Origin: JAWKTM01 sp041399085
Lineage (GTDB): Bacteria > Planctomycetota > Planctomycetia > Pirellulales > Pirellulaceae
NCBI GenBank assembly: GCA_041399085.1
Contig: JAWKTM010000015.1
Location: 1-64,000 of the forward strand
Length of the DNA: 64,000 bases
Direction: 5' to 3'
Position numbers and translations under genes: made by a program. The notes below the pieces were generated by a model. It searched no databases. It was not told where the DNA came from and saw only the letters and a program-made list of their open reading frames with translations. Positions 56,701 through 64,000 of the stretch are shown piece by piece (position 1 is the first letter of the stretch; the number at the start of each line of letters is the position of its first letter).

Positions 56701-57882
56701 AAACGATGCATCGCGACCCACGGCTTCTTCGGCCGTATAACCATACAATCGACGCGATCCCTCATTCCAGCTCAGAATCACATTGTCCAGAGACTTAGCC
56801 AGGATCGCATCCGACGACGACTCCACAATCGCAGCCAGCCGCCCGCGATCTTCCTCCCACCGTTGACGCTCGATGACGCGGCCCAATTGCGTCCGTAACG
56901 CCTCGACGACCAACAGCAACTGTGGGTCGGGATTCATCTCACTGGTCGCGAAAAACTCAATGACGGCCGCGACTTCCGAATACACAAGCACGGGAAACGC
57001 GAAAACTCCCCGCAGACCCCATTCAGCACACCCATTGCGTCGAATAAACGAATCATCCTGACGCACATCGGTAATCCACAGCGGCTGTTCGTTCTCCCAC
57101 ACTCGGCCAGGAAATCCTTCTCCTTTTCCCAGCGACATATCGGACGTCGCGGACATCAACGATTGGGCGTATCGAACCGGCTTATGGAAGTGCCAGACAC
57201 CACTGGACTGCAATCGTACTGGATCACGATGTGCAATCCACACATGCCCCAATGGCCATCCTGTCAAATTGCAGAAGATCCGCAAGGCGTTCTCCGCTGC
57301 CTCCTCGAAGGAGTCGGCCGAACTGGCAAGCATCGTAATTTGGTGCAGCAGACTAGCCTCGAGCGCCTGCTGAGTAAGCTGCTGTTTCGCAGCCTGCATC
57401 TCCGATCGATCGCGGATCTGGATAACACAGTCTTTCCCAGATTCCGAATCAACCAATTCGAACGCCAGCTCCACGGGCAACTCCACACCCGACGAACCCT
57501 TCATAACCAACTGCAAACGCCGCGGCGAACCATCCGTCGAATTTCCACTCCTCGCCGCCGCTTCTTGCAAACATTCATCGAACTGCCGATAGTTCGCTTC
57601 CGACATCAAGAATCGGGAGACTTCTCGCCCTAACACCTCGTCGCGCCGCCACCCAAACAGTTCTTGAGCGCGTCGATTCCATTCCACTACGCATTGCCGC
57701 GAGTCCAAGGCCACAATGGCATCCCACGAGCATCGCATCAAAGCTCGATAGGTGCTCTCCAACGACGGCTTACTAACAGACATGCGAGACCGAGGACCGG
57801 AGTGAGATGAAGAGGAATCCAGACGAGTGGCATTGCGCGACGGCGAGTACGCACGGCGGGATCGGGAGTTGTTGCCAGACAT
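53716..57882 (-). CDS. Large hybrid histidine kinase with PAS, GAF, two REC and Hpt domains
   Basis: The 1388-residue protein has, in order, a PAS domain (~45-160), a GAF domain (~190-330), three more PAS domains (~340-730), HisKA with FLANISHELRTPMNAMVGM, HATPase with DTGIGIEAAD and GTGLGLAI, REC1 (KVLVVDDNHTNRRIL, VVDGLMPDMDGF), REC2 (SVLVAEDTPANQKVV, LVLMDVQMPTMDGL) and an Hpt domain (AAARAAHSLKGLAANFG). It thus holds a complete phosphorelay in one chain, like BarA or ArcB. No N-terminal membrane helix is evident, so it is probably cytosolic. The final output regulator is elsewhere. The ATG at 57882 is preferred because the listed longer frame begins at a TTG. Confidence 0.93.
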   Translation of the reverse strand: MSGNNSRSRRAYSPSRNATRLDSSSSHSGPRSRMSVSKPSLESTYRALMRCSWDAIVALDSRQCVVEWNRRAQELFGWRRDEVLGREVSRFLMSEANYRQFDECLQEAAARSGNSTDGSPRRLQLVMKGSSGVELPVELAFELVDSESGKDCVIQIRDRSEMQAAKQQLTQQALEASLLHQITMLASSADSFEEAAENALRIFCNLTGWPLGHVWIAHRDPVRLQSSGVWHFHKPVRYAQSLMSATSDMSLGKGEGFPGRVWENEQPLWITDVRQDDSFIRRNGCAEWGLRGVFAFPVLVYSEVAAVIEFFATSEMNPDPQLLLVVEALRTQLGRVIERQRWEEDRGRLAAIVESSSDAILAKSLDNVILSWNEGSRRLYGYTAEEAVGRDASFLLPAEPHGNEVKIVQAVRSGQNLSQIETVRRHKDGTLMEISLTISPIQDTQGKLVGVAAISRDIGPLKRSQREVQEREARIRLLLDSTGQAMYGIDLEGNCTFCNRACLELLGYESEADLLGRNMHSVAHHSRRDGSVFSFQDCPVQQCIRTGESTHSADDFFWRADGSSFPVAFWSSPIYHNGRVDGAVVVFDDMTGQRRAEQERVRLADIVDSSYDAIIGRSLDGTIVSWNRGAERTYGYSAEEAIGRTIHLILPRRLEITEPNFASLIRHGEPFQQFETLRRRKDGSLIDVSLTVSPTFDVDGCLIGVSTIERDITQRKQREQELHSAKEAAESANRAKSEFLANISHELRTPMNAMVGMVELSLGEQISPLVRDYLQTASESTQVLLSLVNDLLDFSRMEAGRFEIEPEPFHLRQLLDEAMRTLSLRAHERGLELACYVEADVPDHLEGDGRRLRQIVINLAGNSIKFTEQGEVVVHVMVERRDDDEVTLRLEVRDTGIGIEAADQDRIFAPFTQVDASSTRRYAGTGLGLAICRELVEKMGGDIWLESERGVGSTFYCTMVMRELEDAPPFHPQEVRLLAGRKVLVVDDNHTNRRILQETFNQWGMRPTLTSDGYTALELVEESRRGGDPFPLIVVDGLMPDMDGFTLIETMQDRGVTDSATVLMLSSADRNSFIERCDDLQVAAYLEKPISGGLLLQAVLSALYGERGQPTRPGAIHAVKQGLSVLVAEDTPANQKVVRAILEKRGHRVEVSSNGREALNKLTAKSFDLVLMDVQMPTMDGLQATAAIRLMDRPAIAEVPIVAMTAHAMKGDRERCMRAGMDAYISKPIDAERLIRTVETLVLRKGRLFESHSSTEETIAMSHESAATSSAQPKSDLLDLTQARKRLGDDEELLRDMAGYFLEDSAILLDDLRRSLGDSSAEAAARAAHSLKGLAANFGAGGTVGLAAEVEKAAFAHDFPTASRLAETLRTDVEQLCDALREQVLSDC

Positions 57883-58170
57883 AAAACACAAGACCGTCAG
57901 TCGCAGTCGGCTTAAGAATCAGTGAACACGAACAGAATCGGTATACGAGCAAAATGCGCCGGAGTGGCTAACGCACGAAGAGTCGAAATATACCCACGCC
58001 ATTTTCCAACTTTCGAGAAATACCACGGCAGGTCTCCGCTAACCAAATACGCGCATGCGGAATGGCAGCCGAATCGAATTGGATTTGGCTGCCATTGATT
58101 AAAGCGGCGCGAATTGCGATACCCGTGACATATCATACTGGGCATCCAACCGCAGTTGATAACTCTCTCA

Positions 58171-58398
58171 CTAATCAGGTTCCGCTAGCGCCTGCCGCGT
58201 ATCCTCTTTCACTTCGTCAATTGCTTTCGCGGTCGCATCCACCGCACGCTGCGCGTCGTCGCGAATTTGCTCTGTTTCCACGGTGAGCGTGGCTCGGCGC
58301 TGGTTGCTACTGAAGCTAAACCACCCAACGAGGAACATGAGCAGCACTCCAATAATTAGCGCGGCGACGACTCCCCAACCGCTCCCTCGACGACTCAT
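58171..58398 (-). CDS. Small membrane protein
   Basis: The 75-residue protein has one membrane helix (VVAALIIGVLLMFLVGWF) and a charged helical tail (RDDAQRAVDATAKAIDEV, DTRQALAE) that may pair with membrane or another protein. A DUF1328 gene lies just upstream on the same strand. The function is unknown. Confidence 0.6.
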   Translation of the reverse strand: MSRRGSGWGVVAALIIGVLLMFLVGWFSFSSNQRRATLTVETEQIRDDAQRAVDATAKAIDEVKEDTRQALAEPD

Positions 58399-58505
58399 GA
58401 GAGTTTCTCACTTCTTGAGGAAATGATCCGAAGTGCCGGAGGCAGCGACACGGCGAAGCACAAAGGCTTGAGCCGCTGCCCCGGCAACTAGGCCGAAAGC
58501 GATCG

Positions 58506-58670
58506 TTACACCGGCGCCCGCCGACCCGCGATTAGCGAGACGATGAACAAGATCAGGAAGACGACGAACAACACCTTCGCTACCCAAGCAGCGGTGCCCG
58601 CCACGCCGCCAAATCCAAGCAACGCCGCAATCAAAGCGATAATCAAAAACGTGATGGCCCAACCTAACAT
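58506..58670 (-). CDS. DUF1328 small membrane protein
   Basis: The 54-residue product starts MLGWAITFLIIALIAALLGF, then has GGVAGTAAWVAKVLFVVF and ends in GRRAPV. This two-helix pattern is the DUF1328 family, often found as a short membrane peptide of unknown function in stress-responsive clusters. GGAGG lies 7 nt before the ATG at 58670. The ORF is too short for standard prediction and is missed in other frames. It may be co-expressed with the small membrane protein that follows. Confidence 0.85.
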   Translation of the reverse strand: MLGWAITFLIIALIAALLGFGGVAGTAAWVAKVLFVVFLILFIVSLIAGRRAPV

Positions 58671-59188
58671 GACTTGCCTCCTCTGGCCTTTTGTTTAGTT
58701 CCGAGATTACGTTTTGGAAAACATCCGAATGCCTCTTCGGCTAACCAGTGCAAAATCGCTGCCGCAAGGCCACTGCGACACACTTGCAACTTCGTCCTTA
58801 CTTCCTAAGCCAGCTTCGCTTACATCAACCAAAGCTGATCCTTTCGGTTTCTGACGCGAATGGTCCACAAGCAAGCAGCGTGCCAATCAGGTTCAGGCCG
58901 GTTGTTGGCTCGCGACTCCTACAGCGACAGCCCTTGAAAACCAAGGAATTTCCCGCTGCGGGATTCCCGCCACGGCGCATTCGTGGGTTGCTTCCGGTGG
59001 TTGAGTGATGGACGCTCAGCATGCAATCGGGGTCGAACTTCCGTATTGCCAGCGACAAGTGTGCCCTCGGGCTGAATGGTCAAAAGCCAACGGGTTAGTG
59101 GCAATCCGGGCGAGAAACTGTCATCATGAGATAGCTTCGTGCCATTGGTGGCGCGAGCCGCCAGGCTTCCGTCGGTTAGGCGTTCTTC
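58671..59188. other. Intergenic region before the sensor kinase
   Basis: A 518-nt stretch with no credible gene: small ORFs on both strands lack RBS and family-like sequence. It should contain the promoter of the sensor kinase and that of the DUF1328 gene. No clear promoter was assigned. Confidence 0.4.
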
Positions 59189-61358
59189 ATGCGTCGAGTG
59201 CGGTTTGCAGCCGATCGTTCGTCCACCCAGCAAGGCTCGCCGGCCGCGAGGATCGGCGTTTGGTGCGGCACGATGGCCGCCATCGCCTTGCTGTTACTCA
59301 CCGGTTTTTGGGCCCTTGGCACCGTCGAAAATTCGATTCGACGGAAACTGGCCGAAGACATGCGAACCATTCTGCGAGCGGACTTGGCGGCTCTGCGGAC
59401 ATGGTTGGAGAGCCACAAAGCGACCGCGCGCGTCGCGGCAGCTCGACCCGATGTGGCTCAAATCGCTCGTGAGATCGTGGCTCTGGATCGCGAAGGGTCC
59501 ACGCCACTCGGCGATCTACGACGCTTGGAATTGCAGACCGAATTGAATGTCACGTTCGACACGATCTCGCGCTCGCATGGATACGAAGGATTCGCGCTGG
59601 TCGATGGCGGTGGCCGCATCCTGGCCGCCTTCGATCCTCGATTTGTCGGACAACGCATCCACGCCGACCGCTTGGAGACGATCGGCCGAGCGATGGAAGG
59701 TGAGACGGTTGTGACTCGCCCGTTTCCATGGCGTCTCGTCTCGCCGTCTCGCTCGACGGAAACACAGGGAACGACGATGTTCGTGGCGACTCCCATGCAC
59801 GACGATCGTCAACAGCCCATCGCCGTGTTGGCGTTGCGAATACCTCCGGAACGTGAGTTCACTGAGATATTACAAATTGCACGATCCGGCGAGTCGGGCG
59901 AGACCTATGCCTTTGACCGCGATGGATGGTTGCTGTCCGATAGCCGATTCCGAGACCAGCTCAAGTCGTTAGGAATCATGCCGGCCGATTCCGACGAGTC
60001 GCCGGTGCTGCGAGTCTCGATCCGCGATCCGGGAGTCGATCTCACTCGCGGTCGCAAAGCGAATCTACCGCGGGACGAACAGCCGCTAACCCATATGGCC
60101 GCCAATGCAATCAACGCGGGTATTCGCGGCGACGACTCGATCCATGTCAATGTGGATGGATATGCGGACTACCGAGGAGTGAAGGTGGTTGGCGCCTGGG
60201 CATGGCTGCCACAATACGACTTCGGAGTCGCCACGGAGGCCGATTTCGCCGAGGCCTACGCGCCGCTAAACACGCTTCGGTTCGTGTTTGGTTCTTTGTT
60301 CGGTCTCGTTGTGATGTCGTCACTGTCCGCGCTGGTTGTGTTGCATGTGGTCGCGGTGATGAAACAACGCGTCCTGCGTGCCGAAAGTAAGACGGAACGA
60401 CTCGGCCAATATACGCTCGAGGAGAAAATCGGCGAGGGAGGCATGGGGGAAGTCTACCGCGCCAGCCACGCCATGTTGCGCCGAGCTACGGCAGTCAAGC
60501 TGATTCGGTCGGAGCGCAGCAGCGAACGCGTGGTGGCGCGATTCGAACGCGAAGTTCAATTAACTAGTCAACTCACCCACGCCAACACCGTCGTCATCTT
60601 TGACTATGGTCGCACACCCGAAGACGTCTTCTACTATGCGATGGAATGTGGACGGCATGACGCTGGCCCAATTGATCGAACTAGGCGGCGCCCAACCCGA
60701 ATCGCGAGTCATTCATATACTGAAACAGATATGTGGATCCTTAGCCGAAGCTCATCATATTGGTTTAATTCATCGCGATATTAAACCGGCCAATGTTATG
60801 TTATGCCAACGAGGCGGCCAGGCGGATGTGGTCAAAGTGTTGGACTTCGGCTTGGTTAAGGATCTCGGCGGTCAAGAAGAGATGGAACTTAGCCTTCCGG
60901 GAGCAATTACCGGCACGCCGCTGTATATGCCACCGGAATTTGCCCGCGGGGGCGGATTGGCCGACGCCCGCAGCGATCTCTACGCCGTGGGAGCCGTCGG
61001 GTATTATCTCCTAACCGGCGAACATGTATTTGCAAAACGATCATCCTTGGCGGTTTTACAGGCTCATCTGCACGAAGCCCCGTTGCCGCCATCGGAACGC
61101 TACGGTCGGCCAGTAAGCTCCGAGTTTGAGAACCTACTGTTGCGATGTCTGGCGAAGGATCCGAGTGCCCGGCCCCATTCGGCCAACGAAATGATCGACT
61201 TGCTCGATGCCTGCCCATCTGCGCGCTCGTGGACGCGTCACGACGCCGAAGCGTGGTGGTCGGAATTTGGCCCGCAACTGGCTTCCGCACGGTCTGAATC
61301 AAACCATCGCGGGGCCTCGACCGACGATCGCGGCGACACCGTGCTCGTGAATCGTTGA
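59189..61358 (+). CDS. Membrane sensor Ser/Thr protein kinase, one frameshift
   Basis: The product has a TM helix (GTMAAIALLLLTGFWALG), a large extracytoplasmic dCache-like sensor domain (~60-360, with SHGYEGFALVDGGGRI and AWLPQYDFGVATEA), a second TM helix (FVFGSLFGLVVMSSLSALVVLHVV), and a protein kinase domain beginning YTLEEKIGEGGMGEVYRA with VAIK-like AVKLIR. Near 60648 (ATGGAATGTGGACGG) the frame shifts and kinase motifs HRDIKPANV, VLDFGLVKD, GTPLYMPPE and DLYAVGAVGYYLL continue in the frame of 60600-61358. It should phosphorylate Ser/Thr in response to an external ligand. The WD40 gene follows downstream. Confidence 0.82.
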
Positions 61359-61524
61359 CCATCGAACTCGTCGATTTGAGCGCGATAACAACCGACGGCT
61401 GTGGCGTTCCTTCATTCGAGCGAGCGACGAACTATAATCGCTCCTCGATGACAACTTCGTCGCGGCCGCCGTGATCGCTGGCGAAGATTCCACACCTTCC
61501 AATCACCATGCAAGGAGTTCAACG

Positions 61525-62541
61525 ATGAAGATGGGTCGGTTGTTCTCGTTAATGATTCTATCGTTGCTTTGCGTTACCGCCCGAGCGGACGAACCCAACA
61601 CGCTGGCGACGCATGCCGGTTGGGTGACGTCCGCCGCGTTTTCGCCAGACGGAGCGTTGTTGGCGTCCGGCGGCGGACAAAGTCTGTTATATCGACCTGG
61701 CGACGTGCTTCTGTGGAATGTGGCGGATGGAACCCGAGTCGCCAAGCTGGACGGGCATTCCAGCAACGTGTGGAGCGTCGCCTTCTCGCCGGATGGCAAA
61801 CTGTTGGCGAGCAGCGGCTATGACGGAAAGATCGTGCTGTTTGATGTGGCCGAGCGGAAGTCGGTGGCGACATTAGAGAAGCACAAAGGTTGGTGTCGCA
61901 AGGTAACATTCTCACCCGATGGAAAGCAGTTCGCGTCGGCCGGCGAGGATGGCAGTGTGGTGGTTTGGGAGACGGAAGGAACCAAGGAGCTGAAGACAAT
62001 CGCCGCGCATGGTTCGGCCGTATACGACTTGGCCTTCCTGCCGGATGGGAAGACGCTATTGACCGCCGGGACGGATAAGCTCGCCAAGCTGTGGGATTGG
62101 CAAGCGGGTACGGAAACAGCCAAGCTGGAAGGGCACGAAGCGGAGGTGTGGGCCGTAGCGATCAACAAAGACGGGGACTTATTGGCCACCGGCGGAGCGG
62201 ATCGAAAGATTAAGCTATGGGATGCCGCTGGCAAGGAAGTAGCCACGCTCGAAGGCCCCAAGGATTGGATTACGTGTGTGTCTTTCTCCGGGGACGGAAA
62301 GCTACTTGCGGCTGGCACATTGGGTCGCGTGGTCCACGTGTTCGATGTGGGAGAGCGTAAGGAAATCAGTCAATTGACCGACGCGAAGAGCAGCGTGTGG
62401 TCCGTGGCCTTTTCGCCAGACTCGACATTGTTGGCCGTCGGCTCTCACAAAGACTCGCTCCGACTATACGAGACGAGCGACTGGAAACAACGATTCGGCG
62501 ATCAACGCCCCACGGAACAAGGTGACGCTAAGGCGGAATAA
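61525..62541 (+). CDS. Secreted WD40-repeat protein
   Basis: The 338-residue protein has a signal peptide (MGRLFSLMILSLLCVTARA) and a seven-bladed WD40 propeller with repeated SVAFSPDGKLLASSG and KLWD-type units. AAGGAG lies 7 nt upstream of the ATG at 61525. It follows the Ser/Thr kinase, but a 166-nt gap leaves the operon status unclear. WD40 propellers usually mediate protein interaction. Confidence 0.88.
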   Translation: MKMGRLFSLMILSLLCVTARADEPNTLATHAGWVTSAAFSPDGALLASGGGQSLLYRPGDVLLWNVADGTRVAKLDGHSSNVWSVAFSPDGKLLASSGYDGKIVLFDVAERKSVATLEKHKGWCRKVTFSPDGKQFASAGEDGSVVVWETEGTKELKTIAAHGSAVYDLAFLPDGKTLLTAGTDKLAKLWDWQAGTETAKLEGHEAEVWAVAINKDGDLLATGGADRKIKLWDAAGKEVATLEGPKDWITCVSFSGDGKLLAAGTLGRVVHVFDVGERKEISQLTDAKSSVWSVAFSPDSTLLAVGSHKDSLRLYETSDWKQRFGDQRPTEQGDAKAE

Positions 62542-62788
62542 CCCGCAATTGCCGCGGCGCATTGAAGTGCGGGGAGCTTAGCGATACGCCGTTTCGCGCG
62601 AGACACGTGACGAATGCGACAGCCGGATGGCCGCGTGCTATCCGGCTGCCAGCGTTTGCGGTCTTGCAAGTTGGCGATTATTTGGTATCAAAAACGGCTC
62701 GCCAAATTGACATCCGCCGTGCCGGGCCGTCGTCCGCGCCTCGCACGGCGGTCAGATGTTCGCACGAGTAACTTCCGGAACTTGAGCT
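62542..62788. repeat. Intergenic region with three inverted repeats
   Basis: CCCGCA and TGCGGG at 62542-62547 and 62568-62573, CAGCCGGAT and ATCCGGCTG at 62620-62628 and 62640-62648, and CCGCCGTGC and GCACGGCGG at 62714-62722 and 62743-62751 can form hairpins. The first may end transcription of the WD40 gene. The group resembles REP-like intergenic sequence. Confidence 0.5.
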
Positions 62789-62884
62789 ATGTTTATCGAA
62801 GGACTTCTGGGCATTCTGGCCCTTTCGCTTGTTTTGTTCCTTGCCAGTGGAGTCGTTGCTTACTTGCTGTTCGGCAAGTCTTAA
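62789..62884 (+). CDS. 31-residue membrane peptide
   Basis: The ORF encodes MFIEGLLGILALSLVLFL followed by ASGVVAYLLFGKS, a single hydrophobic helix with a charged end. The RBS is weak (GGAAC). Small ORFs of this kind occur in planctomycetes, but a chance ORF cannot be excluded. It lies 56 nt before the next small gene. Confidence 0.5.
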   Translation: MFIEGLLGILALSLVLFLASGVVAYLLFGKS

Positions 62885-62940
62885 GCCGCGGGGCCGCTGC
62901 GTTTTTTACCTTTAGGCATCGTTGCAGGAGTTTATCGACA

Positions 62941-63111
62941 ATGTCCGGTCCGATCATTCGTAGCGGCGCATCGCCCGAGTACGCGAAGAACTGGGATCAA
63001 GCGTTCGCCGCCTCCAAGCCCAAGTCGACCAGCAAGTCCGCGTCCGCCAGCACTGGCGAGAAGAAGCAACCCGCGAAGAAGGCCAAATCGGCGAAGAAGT
63101 CGAAGTCGTAA
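62941..63111 (+). CDS. 56-residue Lys/Ser/Ala-rich small protein
   Basis: The protein begins MSGPIIRSGASPEYAKNWDQ, a start I recall from a conserved planctomycete small protein, and ends in a Lys-rich tail (KKAKSAKKSKS). GGAG lies upstream of the ATG at 62941. The tail could bind nucleic acid. A perfect hairpin follows at 63161-63187. Confidence 0.7.
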   Translation: MSGPIIRSGASPEYAKNWDQAFAASKPKSTSKSASASTGEKKQPAKKAKSAKKSKS

Positions 63112-63160
63112 TTGCCGTGGCCCGATTGCCAATTCGGCAAACGGCAAATCAAGAATTGAA

Positions 63161-63187
63161 AAGAGGCGGGATGTTCTCCCGCCTCTT
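63161..63187. terminator. Bidirectional hairpin between converging genes
   Basis: AAGAGGCGGGA (63161-63171) and TCCCGCCTCTT (63177-63187) form a perfect 11-bp stem with a 5-nt loop. It lies between the plus-strand small gene and the minus-strand lipoprotein gene and could end both transcripts, although no long T run is present. Confidence 0.6.
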
Positions 63188-63263
63188 GCATTGGCCGTCG
63201 CCAAAACTCTGGATGCCGAAAACGCCAGCTAAGCTCGCGGCCTTGGCAACTCAGCCCGGCACC

Positions 63264-63659
63264 TTACGGCGTGGCCGCGACTTCGGCATCGTCGAAGCCC
63301 GCGCTGGCGAGCGCCGCGAAAGCTTGAGCCTGCTCGAAATCGCCGTTCAGCTTCACGTAAACCACTGGATTGTCGATCGCGTTTGGATCGGCTTGCGGCG
63401 CCAATTCCACGTCGGCGACGCCGCCTTGCTCCTTCAGCGTGTCACGCACCTTGGGCCAGCAAGCGAACGGGCAGTGCATCGAAGGCACTTTTAGCGCGAC
63501 AGTTTGGAAGTTCGCCTCCGCGCTGCCATCCGCCGAATTCAACTCGGCCGTTTGAACATCCGGCGTACTGGCCGACGGATTGGGAATTGTTTGCGAAGTT
63601 TCATAACCGCAGCCAACAAAAGCGGCCGCAATCAGCAGTAAACCAGCTCGAATCTTCAT
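63264..63659 (-). CDS. Lipoprotein with HMA-like metal-binding domain
   Basis: The ATG at 63659 starts MKIRAGLLLIAAAFVGCGYETS, a lipobox (VGCG) that would lipidate the Cys and place the 131-residue protein at a membrane. The folded part is HMA-like (VALKVPSMHCPFACWPKVRDTL, GGVADVELAPQ). The usual CxxC is replaced by CPFAC, a three-residue spacing. It may bind copper or another soft metal outside the cytoplasm. The next gene on this strand (leuB-like) ends 29 nt upstream. Confidence 0.8.
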   Translation of the reverse strand: MKIRAGLLLIAAAFVGCGYETSQTIPNPSASTPDVQTAELNSADGSAEANFQTVALKVPSMHCPFACWPKVRDTLKEQGGVADVELAPQADPNAIDNPVVYVKLNGDFEQAQAFAALASAGFDDAEVAATP

Positions 63660-63688
63660 GTGTCTGCTCCTAGGCGAGAAAAGGTTGT

Positions 63689-64000
63689 TCACTTGGACCC
63701 CAAGGCCTCGACGACCAAATCGCCGATCTCGGTCGTGCCGTGACCCATTTTACCGGCCGCCTGGCTTTTCATCTTCGTGCCGGTCACTTTTTGAACGGCA
63801 TCCAGCACGCGAGCCCCGGCTTGCTCGTGGCCGGTTTGCTCCAGAAGCATGGCCATCGCGCTGATCGCGGCGATCGGATTGATTACGTTTTGGCCGGTGT
63901 ATTTCGGGGCGCTGCCGCCCATCGGCTCGAACATGCTCGTGCCGCCAGCGTCGGGGTTGATGTTGCCGCCAGCCGCCACGCCCATGCCGCCTTGAATCAT
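63689..64000 (-). CDS. leuB: 3-isopropylmalate dehydrogenase-like, C-terminal part (runs off the window)
   Basis: Only the last 103 residues lie in the window: GVAAGGNINPDAGG, MFEPMGGSAPKYTGQNVINP and IAAISAMAMLLEQTG. This is the cofactor-binding C-terminal part of the isopropylmalate/isocitrate dehydrogenase family. FEPxGGSAP with KYTGQ favours leuB over isocitrate or tartrate dehydrogenase. The enzyme oxidises 3-isopropylmalate in leucine synthesis. The ATG given by the frame is internal; the true start lies past 64000. Confidence 0.75.
   Translation of the reverse strand: MIQGGMGVAAGGNINPDAGGTSMFEPMGGSAPKYTGQNVINPIAAISAMAMLLEQTGHEQAGARVLDAVQKVTGTKMKSQAAGKMGHGTTEIGDLVVEALGSK

Noticed and set aside
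57892..58170. A possible short gene between the hybrid kinase and the small membrane protein
   Set aside because: A 77-codon minus-strand ORF lacks an RBS and any pattern. I see nothing supported in this gap.

Overview
The window is high-GC bacterial DNA whose gene content points to a planctomycete, most likely a Pirellulales-type member of Planctomycetota. It carries several gene families that expanded in that phylum: DUF1549/DUF1553 and DUF1501 pairs, a DUF1592/1588/1585 and DUF1552 pair, a PVC-type dehydrogenase fused to cytochrome c, a BBP7-like barrel, DUF1598, a G8-domain secreted protein and a sensor-type Ser/Thr kinase. No rRNA, tRNA, CRISPR array, integrase or transposase was recognised.

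Layout. 0-4 kb: map (-) and a secreted dehydrogenase/cytochrome (+). 4-16 kb: a remnant ORF, a broken MscS channel gene with a glycosyltransferase and a thioredoxin-like gene (-), pyrE and mgtE (+), broken mgtC-like and PAP2 genes, a barrel protein, a DUF2007 protein and an Fe-alcohol dehydrogenase. 16-26.4 kb: a DUF1598-like protein and a SWIM/SNF2 ATPase (-), then a DUF1549/DUF1553 plus DUF1501 pair (+). 26.4-30.4 kb: an array of 21 palindromes spaced 21 bp apart, then a translationally coupled N6-adenine methyltransferase and HNH nuclease. 30.5-38.2 kb: a DUF1592-type cytochrome and DUF1552 pair, a MOSC protein and a G8 protein. 38.2-45.5 kb: a RegB-like redox sensor kinase (one frameshift), a sialidase-like protein, and an operon of ArsR regulator, aquaporin, transglutaminase and G3E GTPase, then a Cys/Gly-rich secreted protein. 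45.6-50.4 kb: a second DUF1501/DUF1549-1553 pair (-). 50.5-58.7 kb: a Tim44/TerB membrane protein, a TIR protein with a small partner, a large hybrid histidine kinase and two small membrane proteins. 59-64 kb: a membrane sensor Ser/Thr kinase, a WD40 protein, small ORFs, an HMA-type lipoprotein and the 3' end of a leuB-like gene.

How the genes work together. The paired secreted cytochrome and DUF1501/1552 modules, the sialidase-like and G8 proteins suggest breakdown of complex polysaccharides in an expanded periplasm, although the substrates are unknown. Two compact candidate defence units stand out: methyltransferase plus HNH next to the phased palindrome array, and TIR plus a small partner. 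The ArsR-led operon looks like a metalloid or metal response unit.

Caveat. At least nine genes need one or more indels to restore a reading frame, and most of the indels that can be placed lie in short homopolymer runs. Either this assembly has local homopolymer errors or several genes are decaying. Intact genes up to 1.4 kilo-residues lie between them, so the errors are clustered.
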